Assembly: GCF_027587195.1 (NCBI RefSeq)
Contig: NZ_JAPDDP010000009.1
Location: 1 to 64,000 of the forward strand
Length of the DNA stretch: 64,000 nt
Reading direction: 5' to 3'
DNA from: Solirubrobacter phytolaccae
GTDB lineage: Bacteria; Actinomycetota; Thermoleophilia; Solirubrobacterales; Solirubrobacteraceae
The notes below the pieces were generated by a model. That model was given only the letters and a program-made list of their open reading frames with translations. It searched no databases and had not been told where the DNA came from. Below, piece by piece: positions 33,372 through 40,285 of this stretch (position 1 is the stretch's first letter; each line of letters starts with the position of its first letter). Both the position numbers and the translations under genes were made by a program.

Positions 33372-34466
33372 GTGGGGCTGCTGCTCCCGGCGGGCGCGAT
33401 CGGCGACCGCTTCGGCCGCCGCGGCGTGCTGCTGATCGGCCTCGCGATCTTCGGGGGTGGTGCGCTCGTCGCCACCCAGCTCAGCGACCCCACCACGCTG
33501 ATCGCCGTCCGGGCCGTGATGGGCGTCGGCGCGGCGATGATCATGCCGACCACGCTGTCGATCATCACCGCCACGTTCCCGCCGCAGACGCGCGATCGTG
33601 CCGTCGGCGTGTGGGCGGGCGTCGCCGGCGGATCCGCGCTCGACGGCGTCGGCGCCGGCCTGTCCGCGCTCGGCCTCGCCGGCATCGTCTACGGCTTCAT
33701 CGAGGGCCCGAACCACGGCTGGACGTCCACGCCGGTGCTCGCCGCGTTCATGGTCGGCGTCGCGCTGCTCGTCGCGTTCGTCGGCTGGGAGCTCACGCGC
33801 GAGCAGCCGATGCTGGACCCGCGCCTGTTCAAGCTCGCCGGGTTCGCGTCCGGCTCGCTGTCGGTCTTCGTCCAGTTCTTCGCGCTCTTCGGCGTGATCT
33901 TCGTGCTGCTGCAGTACCTGGAGTTCGTGCTCCGGTACACGCCGCTGCAGGCCGGCGCGGCGCTCGCGCCGGCGGCCGCGATCATGGTCGCGCTCGCCCC
34001 GCGCGTGCCGAAGCTCGTCGAGCGCGTCGGCGTCCGTCGCGTCGGCCCGACCGGGCTCGTGCTGATCGCGCTCGGCCTGCTGGTCGCGGCGACGATGAGC
34101 ACGGGCGCGTCCTACTGGACGCTGCTCGGCGCGCTCGTGCTGCTCGGCAGCGGCATGGCGCTCGCCGCGCCGCCCGCCACCGCCGCGATCGTCGGCTCGC
34201 TCCCGGACGACAAGCAGGGCGTCGCGTCGGCCGTCAACGACACGGCGCGCGAGGTCGGCGGAGCGCTGGGCATCGCGGTGCTCGGCTCCGCGCTCGCCTC
34301 GCACGTCGGCCACCTCGGCCCGCACACGGACCCGCTGGTGCTCGTCGACGGCTTCCAAGCGGCGCTGCACGTCGGCGCCGCGGCGCTGCTCATCGGTGCG
34401 CTGCTCGTGTTCGCGCGCGCTCCGCGGCGGGCGCGGCGACCCGTCGCGGCTCCGGCCACGCGCTGA
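33372..34466 (+). CDS. Truncated DHA2-like MFS transporter, probable pseudogene
   Basis: The 364 residues match 14-helix drug exporters (EmrB/QacA type) but are well short of the usual 450-500. The protein begins at GLLLPAGAIGDRFGRRGVLL, which in the family is the end of TM2 and the TM2-3 loop, so the first helix and motif D1 are missing. A second gap is visible where RDRAVGVWAGVAGGSA joins LDGVGAGLSALGLAGIVYG: the helices with motif C (G-x-x-x-G-P-x-x-G) and the W-x-x-x-F-x-x-N-x-P loop, normally about 55-60 residues, are absent. The frame is intact. Transport function is doubtful. The 3' end overlaps the next gene by 77 bases. Confidence 0.65.
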   Translation: MGLLLPAGAIGDRFGRRGVLLIGLAIFGGGALVATQLSDPTTLIAVRAVMGVGAAMIMPTTLSIITATFPPQTRDRAVGVWAGVAGGSALDGVGAGLSALGLAGIVYGFIEGPNHGWTSTPVLAAFMVGVALLVAFVGWELTREQPMLDPRLFKLAGFASGSLSVFVQFFALFGVIFVLLQYLEFVLRYTPLQAGAALAPAAAIMVALAPRVPKLVERVGVRRVGPTGLVLIALGLLVAATMSTGASYWTLLGALVLLGSGMALAAPPATAAIVGSLPDDKQGVASAVNDTAREVGGALGIAVLGSALASHVGHLGPHTDPLVLVDGFQAALHVGAAALLIGALLVFARAPRRARRPVAAPATR

Positions 34467-34950
34467 GCAGCAGCGGCTCGACCAGGGCGGCGAGCGGGCC
34501 GTCCTCCAGCGGGACCCGCGTGACGATGTGCTCGTGCTCGAACAAGAGCGTCGGGCCGTCGCCGAGCTGCAGCGACCGGCCGCGTTGCAGCTCGGCCAGC
34601 GCCCGCTCGCGGCGCGCCGGATGGCGGAGCTCGTCGAACACGCGCGCCGGGTCGAGGCCCACGCGCAGCGCGATGTCGACCAGCACGCGACGGCCGAGCC
34701 GCTCGCCGCGGTGCAGCTCGACCGCGATCGGCAGCGCGAGCGAAGGCGCCGCCGCGCGCAGCGCGCAGAACGCGCGGGCCGAGCGCTCGGAGTCGTGGCC
34801 GAGCCCGAGCCGTGCGGTCGCCGTGCCGGCGTGGGCGGCCTCGAAGCGCACCCGCGCCCGGTGCGAGCGCCACAGCTCCAGCACCGCCGGCGCCGCGGCG
34901 GCACTGCGCGGGTGGTGCGGGTCGAAGACGAAGGTCAGCGTCGGCGCCAT
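34390..34950 (-). CDS. DsbA/FrnE-like thioredoxin-fold protein lacking the CxxC
   Basis: A 186-residue protein starting MAPTLTFVFDPHHPRSAAAA. The FVFDP opening, the long helical insertion (SERSARAFCALRAAAPSLAL, then GERLGRRVLVDIALRVGLDP) and the closing GDGPTLLFEHEHIVTRVPLE correspond to FrnE/DsbA-family oxidoreductases. At the position of the active-site CPWC, however, it has HHPR, so redox chemistry as in DsbA is not possible. It may be a degenerate or binding-only homologue. Its ATG (34948-34950) overlaps an in-frame ATG of the divergent kinase gene. Confidence 0.6.
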   Translation of the reverse strand: MAPTLTFVFDPHHPRSAAAAPAVLELWRSHRARVRFEAAHAGTATARLGLGHDSERSARAFCALRAAAPSLALPIAVELHRGERLGRRVLVDIALRVGLDPARVFDELRHPARRERALAELQRGRSLQLGDGPTLLFEHEHIVTRVPLEDGPLAALVEPLLLSAWPEPRRVAAPAAERARTRAAHR

Positions 34951-34999
34951 GTCCCTAGGATCGACGCTGCCCGCGCCGCCGACCATCGGGTTTTCCCAC

Positions 35000-35980
35000 G
35001 TGACCGACCTTCCGCTCGCCGAAGCCCTGATGGCCAGCCTGGCCGACGCCGTCTACTTCGTCGACGCGGCGGGCGAGGTGAGCTTCGTCAATCCGGCGGC
35101 GCTGACCGTGCTCGGCTACGACGACGAGCTCGAGCTGCTCGGCGTCGACAGCCACGCCACGATCCACTCCCACCACCGCGACGGCAGCCCGTTCCCCGCC
35201 GAGGAATGCCCGCTGCTGCGCCCGCGGGCGACGGGGGAGACCGTGCGCGTCGAGCTCGACTGGTTCATCCGCCGCGACGGCTCCTTCGTCCCGGTGAGCT
35301 ACGTCTCCTCGCCGATGGCCACGCCCGACGGGCGCGGCGCGGTCGTCGTCTTCCGCGACGTGAGCGAGCGCCTCGCGGCGGAGGAGGTCAGCCTCTCGCG
35401 CGCCCGGATCATCCAGGCCGCCGACGAGGAGCGCCGGCGGATCGGACGGGACCTGCACGACGGCGCGCAGCAGCGGCTCGTGTCCGTGCTGATCAGCGTC
35501 GAGGAGGCGCGGCGCGACCCGGCCCGCGCGACCGACGCGCTCACCCGCGCGGCGACCGAAGCGCGCCAGGCGATCCAGGACCTGCGCGACCTCGTCAACG
35601 GCGTCCACCCGCTCGTCCTCACCGACCGCGGTGTCGCGGTCGCGCTGGAGGAGCTGACCGCGAGCGCGCCGATCGCGGTGCATCTCGACGTCACCGAGGA
35701 GCGCTTCCCGCCAGCCGTCGAGGCCGCTGCGTACTTCACGGTCGCCGAGGCGCTCACGAACGTGTTCAAGCACGCCGACGCCACCCACGCCGAGGTCACG
35801 ATCCGCCGCGAGGGCGACACGCTGATCATCGACGTCGCCGACGACGGCCGCGGTGGCGCCGACCCCGCCAAGGGCTCCGGCCTGCGCGGCCTGCAGGACC
35901 GGCTCGCCGTCCTCGGCGGCGCGCTGGAGGTCGCCGACCGCCGCGTGCGGGGCGTGATCCCCCTAGCGGGCGGCGCGTAA
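35000..35980 (+). CDS. PAS-domain sensor histidine kinase
   Basis: A 326-residue soluble kinase without membrane segments. A PAS domain (about 5-125: ASLADAVYFVDAAGEVSFVN, PVSYVSSPMATPDGRGAVVV, FRDVSERLAAEE) precedes a HisKA_3 dimerisation helix with the phospho-acceptor His in ERRRIGRDLHDGAQQRLVSV. The HATPase domain has EALTNVFKHADATHAEV (N box), VADDGRGG (G1) and GSGLRGLQDRLAVLGG (G2). It autophosphorylates and passes phosphate to a NarL-type regulator, presumably the convergent one ending in its last 18 bases. GTG 35000 is chosen; ATG 34949 would add 17 residues. Confidence 0.85.
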   Translation: MTDLPLAEALMASLADAVYFVDAAGEVSFVNPAALTVLGYDDELELLGVDSHATIHSHHRDGSPFPAEECPLLRPRATGETVRVELDWFIRRDGSFVPVSYVSSPMATPDGRGAVVVFRDVSERLAAEEVSLSRARIIQAADEERRRIGRDLHDGAQQRLVSVLISVEEARRDPARATDALTRAATEARQAIQDLRDLVNGVHPLVLTDRGVAVALEELTASAPIAVHLDVTEERFPPAVEAAAYFTVAEALTNVFKHADATHAEVTIRREGDTLIIDVADDGRGGADPAKGSGLRGLQDRLAVLGGALEVADRRVRGVIPLAGGA

Positions 35981-36622
35981 CAACGCCAGCACCGCGAGCA
36001 CGCGCTGGTTCTCGGCGCGGTCACGCGCGATGCCGAGCTTGCTGAAGATCGCGGTCGCGTGCTTCTCCACCGCCGGTGGCTGCACCGTCAGCCGCTCCGC
36101 GATGCCCTGGTTGGAGAGCCCCTCGGCCATCAGCGCGAGCACCTCACGCTCACGCGGCGTCAACGCCTCCAGCGGGTCCTCGCGCCGGCGCCGCCCGAAC
36201 ATCCGCGCGACGACCTCCGGGTCCAGCGCCGTCCCGCCCTGCGCCACCGACCGCACGGCGTCCACGAAGTACCCGAGGTCCGCGATCCGGTGCTTGAGCA
36301 GGTAGCCGACACCGCGCGCGTCCTCACCCATCAGCTCGGTGACGAACCGCTCGACCAAGTGCTGGGAGAACACGAGCACGCCGACCTCGGGCAGCTCGCG
36401 CCGGATCTCGATCGCCGCCCGCAATCCGTCGTCGGTCAGGTCCGGCGGCATCCGCACGTCAACGATCGCGACGTCCGGCTTGTGCCCGCGCACCCGCCGC
36501 AGCAGCTCGGGCGCGTCGGCCGCCCGGGCGACGACCTCGATCCCCGCCTCCTCGAGCACGCGCGCGACCCCTTCGCGGAGGAGCAGCTCATCGTCGGCGA
36601 TCACGGCGCGGAGGGGTTCCAC
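35963..36622 (-). CDS. NarL/LuxR-type response regulator
   Basis: A 219-residue DNA-binding protein. Receiver: LRAVIADDELLLREGVARVL (acidic pair), DVAIVDVRMPPDLTDDGLRA (phospho-Asp), VLVFSQH and RGVGYLLKHRIADLGYF (Lys). C-terminus: LEALTPREREVLALMAEGLS, then NQGIAERLTVQPPAVEKHAT, a LuxR helix-turn-helix. It is the likely partner of the PAS kinase at 35000-35980, with which it overlaps tail to tail by 18 bases. GTG 36622 is chosen because it begins just before the receiver; ATG 36658 would add 12 residues. Confidence 0.85.
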   Translation of the reverse strand: MEPLRAVIADDELLLREGVARVLEEAGIEVVARAADAPELLRRVRGHKPDVAIVDVRMPPDLTDDGLRAAIEIRRELPEVGVLVFSQHLVERFVTELMGEDARGVGYLLKHRIADLGYFVDAVRSVAQGGTALDPEVVARMFGRRRREDPLEALTPREREVLALMAEGLSNQGIAERLTVQPPAVEKHATAIFSKLGIARDRAENQRVLAVLALLRAAR

Positions 36623-36739
36623 GACCGCGGAGTATGTCCAGTGCCCCGCCTTTCTCATGATCCGCGCGGCCACTTTGGCGCTACGTCGCCACTTTTGCCC
36701 GACTCGATGAGAGATGTGACCCGGTCGGTGGACCTGGAC

Positions 36740-36769
36740 TTGACAACACATCACGTGTAAGCAGATAGT
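36740..36769 (+). promoter_or_regulatory. Sigma-70-like promoter of the export operon
   Basis: A perfect TTGACA at 36740-36745 is followed by an 18-base spacer and GATAGT at 36764-36769 (four of six matches to TATAAT). The spacer contains CACGTG, and ACAC/GTGT half-sites flank it, so an operator may overlap. Transcription from here would give a leader of roughly 130 bases before the ATG at 36908, in which I see nothing else definite. Confidence 0.6.
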
Positions 36770-36907
36770 TGCGCCGGGTCTGGGACGCGCTTCTGGCGCG
36801 TTGTCATACAAAAGGGTTAAGAGGGCACGGTCGATGGAGTGACCGCGTACGGCGCCATGCCCGCGCCGCGATGCCCCCTGTCCATGTCGCGGGCAGCGAG
36901 GAGATAG

Positions 36908-38209
36908 ATGGCCGTGAACTCGGAAGAGCTCCGCCTGGATCGACGTAAGTTCCTGATGGCCGCCGCAGGAGTCGCCGGGACGGCGGCCCTCGGCTCGTGG
37001 GCACCGTGGGCGCAGAGCCGCCCCGGAGGCCCGAACGCCCCGATCGTCTTCAAGCAGACGCTCGCGGCGCAGCACTTCTCCATCCGTGACTCGATCACGC
37101 GGGTGGACAAGGCAGTGATGGGGTACCTCGGCGGGCCGAACTTCCCGGAGGACCCGACCGACCTCGGCCCGCTCGTGCCGCTGCCCGGCGGCTACCAGGC
37201 CGTGTTCCAGTTCCTGGGCGAGTGCGGCTACGGCGGGTTCGAGTTCTACCAGTTCACCCAGGCCGCGGGGAACCCCGGCGGGGCGAACCCCGGCAACACG
37301 CTGATCAAGCAGTGGCTGGACTCCGCGGGCCTGAAGTCCGTGGGCACGCACACGGGCGGCCTCGGCCTGCTCAACACCACGACCGGCGGTCTGAGCACGA
37401 ACGGCCAGACGCAGCTCGCGATCGCCGACGCGCTCGGGCACCGGATGCTCGGCACCGCCGGCGACCCGGTCAGCGGCAACGCGGCGAACACGCTCGCCGG
37501 CTGGCAGACCGCGTGCGAGAACTACAACAAGCTCGGCGCGCTGCTGATGGAGAACTACGGGATCAAGGCGTACCTGCATCCCGAGCAGAACAACTGGGAC
37601 TTCATCCGTGACGCGGCGCACCCGGAGCTCGCGCGCAAGCACCGGATCGACTTCTTCGTCGAGAACACCGACCCGCGCTACGTGTTCCTGGAGCCGGACA
37701 CGTTCCACATGTACAACGCGCGCGGGCGCTTCCCCGACCCGGTCGACGGGTCGCTGTGGGACCCGGTGCCGTACATGACCAAGAACTGGAAGCGACTGGT
37801 CGGCTGGCACGTCAAGGACGCCGTCCGCGCGGCCACGCCGGTCGCGGCGCCGGGCAACCCGTTCGAGCAGACCAAGGTCCGTCCGGGCTTCCCGCTCGCG
37901 GGTGGCGTCGACGTCATCTACTCGACCGAGGGCCACATCGGCAACGGCGCGCAGGCGGCCGCGCAGCCCGGCACGTCGCCGCGCGCCTACGGCTACGACC
38001 CGGGTGCCACCGCGCCGTCGGCCCAGCCCGGCCCGGACCCGAAGGTGTGGGGCCTGCGGCGGATGTTCACCGACGTGAAGGCCAACCGCGCGAAGGGCTT
38101 CGCGTACCACATCGTCGAGTCCGACAGCGGCCCCGGGCCGGCCACCGACCCGGGCCGCAGCCTGCGCCACGCCAAGTACAGCGCGAAGCTCCTGCTCGGG
38201 CAGAAGTAG
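36908..38209 (+). CDS. Tat-exported TIM-barrel (sugar isomerase/epimerase-like) protein
   Basis: A 433-residue protein. The N-terminus has a twin-arginine signal (DRRKFLMAAAGVAGTAALGS). After it, the residues fit a xylose-isomerase-like TIM barrel of the sugar phosphate isomerase/epimerase family: LGECGYGGFEFYQFT, LKSVGTHTGGLGLL, IKAYLHPEQNNWDFI, IDFFVENTDPRYVFLEPDTF, WHVKD near 305, and FAYHIVESDSGPG close to the end. These Glu, Asp and His residues are in the positions of the usual metal ligands. AGGAG lies six bases before the ATG. As first gene of an export operon that includes tatA, it probably folds in the cytoplasm with metal and acts outside on a sugar. Confidence 0.8.
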   Translation: MAVNSEELRLDRRKFLMAAAGVAGTAALGSWAPWAQSRPGGPNAPIVFKQTLAAQHFSIRDSITRVDKAVMGYLGGPNFPEDPTDLGPLVPLPGGYQAVFQFLGECGYGGFEFYQFTQAAGNPGGANPGNTLIKQWLDSAGLKSVGTHTGGLGLLNTTTGGLSTNGQTQLAIADALGHRMLGTAGDPVSGNAANTLAGWQTACENYNKLGALLMENYGIKAYLHPEQNNWDFIRDAAHPELARKHRIDFFVENTDPRYVFLEPDTFHMYNARGRFPDPVDGSLWDPVPYMTKNWKRLVGWHVKDAVRAATPVAAPGNPFEQTKVRPGFPLAGGVDVIYSTEGHIGNGAQAAAQPGTSPRAYGYDPGATAPSAQPGPDPKVWGLRRMFTDVKANRAKGFAYHIVESDSGPGPATDPGRSLRHAKYSAKLLLGQK

Positions 38210-38875
38210 ATGCGACCGATGCGGCTCATCGTGGCCGCGGTGCTGGCCCTGCTGTGCGTGCCCGCCGCGGCGCTCGCGCACGGCGACGCGTCCACCCACT
38301 ATCTCGAGACGGGTGACTTCTACCCGGGGTTCGGGGCGCGCGCGTCCCAGGACACCGAGCTGGAGTTGATCGGGTTGCTGGACGCGGCGAAGGCCGCGGG
38401 CTACCCGATGAAGGTCTCGATCCTGGGTGACGCGTCCGACGTGATGGACACGCCGGACATGCTCCAGCACCCCCAGCGGTACGCCACGTTCGTCGCCACC
38501 GAGCTCGAGCGCTCGCACGTCAAGCTGGTCGGTCCGGTCGTGATCGTGTCCCCGTACGGCGTCGGCGTGGCCGGCCCGGGCGCGGAACGGCTCGACCTGC
38601 CGACGGGTACCGACGGCGAGCAGCTCGTCGCCGCCGCGACCACCGCGGTCCGCACGCTGGCGGAGACGGCCGGGCACCCGCTGCCCGCGACCGTCGCGGC
38701 CGCGAGCGTCCCGGTTCTCACACCGCCCGAGCCTGCCGGCGATGGCTACGACCTCAGCGGCCTGACGCCGTTCGCGGTCTTCATCGCGATCTTCGGCAGC
38801 GCGCTGCTCTTCGTCCGCCTCCGCGAGCGGGCCCACCATTCCCGACTTTTCGTTTCCAAGGAGAACAATGCCTAG
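38210..38875 (+). CDS. Exported protein with C-terminal membrane anchor
   Basis: A 221-residue protein starting directly after the previous stop. It has a signal peptide (MRLIVAAVLALLCVPAAALA), an extracellular alpha/beta domain of about 150 residues (TELELIGLLDAAKAAGYPMK, then VSILGDASDVM), a hydrophobic helix near the C-terminus (LTPFAVFIAIFGSALLFVRL) and a short basic cytoplasmic tail. The layout is similar to membrane-anchored TPM-domain proteins, but I cannot confirm the family. It overlaps the following gene by eight bases, and its neighbours are all exported. Confidence 0.55.
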   Translation: MRPMRLIVAAVLALLCVPAAALAHGDASTHYLETGDFYPGFGARASQDTELELIGLLDAAKAAGYPMKVSILGDASDVMDTPDMLQHPQRYATFVATELERSHVKLVGPVVIVSPYGVGVAGPGAERLDLPTGTDGEQLVAAATTAVRTLAETAGHPLPATVAAASVPVLTPPEPAGDGYDLSGLTPFAVFIAIFGSALLFVRLRERAHHSRLFVSKENNA

Positions 38876-40106
38876 CCGACTGAAGGCCTTCACGGCCACG
38901 GCGGGGGCGCTGCTCGCGGCCGGGGCGCTGTGCGCGTCCACCGCGTCGGCGGCGCCCGTCCTCTACGGCGCCACCGGCGTCGCCGAGGACGACAGCCTGC
39001 CGGCGTCCAACCTGTACACCGTCGATCCCGCCACCGGCGCGACGACGAGCATCGGCTCGATCGGCAAGGCCATCACCGGCCTCGCGGTCGACAACGCGGA
39101 CGGCGGCAAGCTCTACGGCGTCACCGCCGGCGTGTACCTGGACGGCAAGGAGCGCCAGCTGCTCCGGATCAACCCGGCGACCGGCGCGAGCACCGTCGTC
39201 GGCTCGCTCGGCCCGAACGAGATCGAGGACATCGCCTTCAACGCGCTCGGCCAGCTCTACGGCTGGAACGAGACGGGCGACGACCTGTACGCGATCAACA
39301 AGGGCACGGGCGCGATCACCAAGACCGGTGAGTCCAACCTCGGCGTGACCTACGGCGACGGCCTCGCGTTCGACAAGAACGGGTGGCTGTGGGCCGCGCT
39401 CGACGGCGACTCCGGCAGCCTCTACACGCTCAACCCGGCGACGGGCGCGGCGGCCAAGGGCGTGCGCATCACCGGCTCGCCGAACTCGACCGGCAACCTG
39501 ATCTCCAGCGCGGACTTCGCCTGCGACGGCTCGACGCTCTACGGCGTCGTCAACGACTTCGGCGGCGCGGCCAACCTGGTCACGGTCGACACGGCCACCG
39601 GCAAGATCACCAACAAGGGCGCGCTGCCCGCGGGCCTGGACTCGATCGCGTGGGGCGGCTGCCCGCCGCCGCCGCAGACCGATGTCGGCGGCAGCGTGCC
39701 GGCGACCCTCTCGCTCGGCCTCAAGGGCGGGAGCCCGGTGCTCGGCCCGTTCGTCCCCGGCCTCGCCGCCGAGTACCAGGCGTCGGTCGACGCGAACGTG
39801 ATCAGCACCGCCGCGGACGCGACGCTGTCGGTCGCCGACGCGAGCGCGGTCAGCCCCGGCAAGCTCGTCAACGGCGCGTTCTCGCTGCCGCAGCCGCTGC
39901 TCGCGAAGGCGACCACGGTGAGCGCTCCGGCAGCGGCCTTCGCGGCGCTGAGCGGGACCCCGCTGACCCTGACCACGTGGTCCTCGCCCGTCAGCAACGA
40001 CACCGCGACGATCGCGTTCAAGCAGGCCATCGGCGCGACCGACGCGCTCCGCACCGGCGTCTACGCCAAGACGCTGACCTTCACGTTGTCCACGACGACC
40101 CCGTAA
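38868..40106 (+). CDS. Secreted beta-propeller with shared C-terminal surface domain
   Basis: A 412-residue protein with a signal peptide (LKAFTATAGALLAAGALCAS, cut near ASA). Residues about 30-265 consist of propeller blades such as NLYTVDPATGATTSIGSIG, LLRINPATGASTVVGSLG, DDLYAINKGTGAITKTG and LYTLNPATGAAAKGVRI. From about 272 begins a domain (VGGSVPATLSLGL, then FVPGLAAEYQASVDANVIST, ending KTLTFTLSTTTP) that also ends the proteins at 40282-44544 and 57389-62743. AGGAG precedes the ATG. It is probably a surface protein of the same apparatus as the ThuA proteins. Confidence 0.7.
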   Translation: MPSRLKAFTATAGALLAAGALCASTASAAPVLYGATGVAEDDSLPASNLYTVDPATGATTSIGSIGKAITGLAVDNADGGKLYGVTAGVYLDGKERQLLRINPATGASTVVGSLGPNEIEDIAFNALGQLYGWNETGDDLYAINKGTGAITKTGESNLGVTYGDGLAFDKNGWLWAALDGDSGSLYTLNPATGAAAKGVRITGSPNSTGNLISSADFACDGSTLYGVVNDFGGAANLVTVDTATGKITNKGALPAGLDSIAWGGCPPPPQTDVGGSVPATLSLGLKGGSPVLGPFVPGLAAEYQASVDANVISTAADATLSVADASAVSPGKLVNGAFSLPQPLLAKATTVSAPAAAFAALSGTPLTLTTWSSPVSNDTATIAFKQAIGATDALRTGVYAKTLTFTLSTTTP

Positions 40107-40120
40107 CCCAGGAGCCCCCA

Positions 40121-40285
40121 ATGCCGAACATCGGCCCCATGGAACTCGTCGTCGTGCTCGTGGTCGCCCTGCTCGTCCTGGGCCCCAAGCGGCTTCCCGC
40201 CGCCGGGCGCTCACTGGGTCAGGGCATCCGTGAGTTCCGCCAGTCGATCACTGGCGCATCGACCCACACAGAGGAGAAAGCATGA
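40121..40285 (+). CDS. tatA: TatA-type twin-arginine translocase subunit
   Basis: A 54-residue protein, typical of short actinobacterial TatA. It begins MPNIGPMELVVVLVVALLVL, a single membrane helix preceded by the conserved IGP-x-EL. It then has GPKRLPAAGRSLGQGIREFR, the hinge and amphipathic helix with the FGP-x-KLP-like motif. TatA oligomers form the pore for folded Tat substrates. AGGAG lies seven bases before the ATG, and its stop overlaps the ATG of the ThuA gene. Its place in an operon that starts with a Tat substrate suggests a dedicated translocase component; tatB/tatC are not in the window. Confidence 0.85.
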   Translation: MPNIGPMELVVVLVVALLVLGPKRLPAAGRSLGQGIREFRQSITGASTHTEEKA

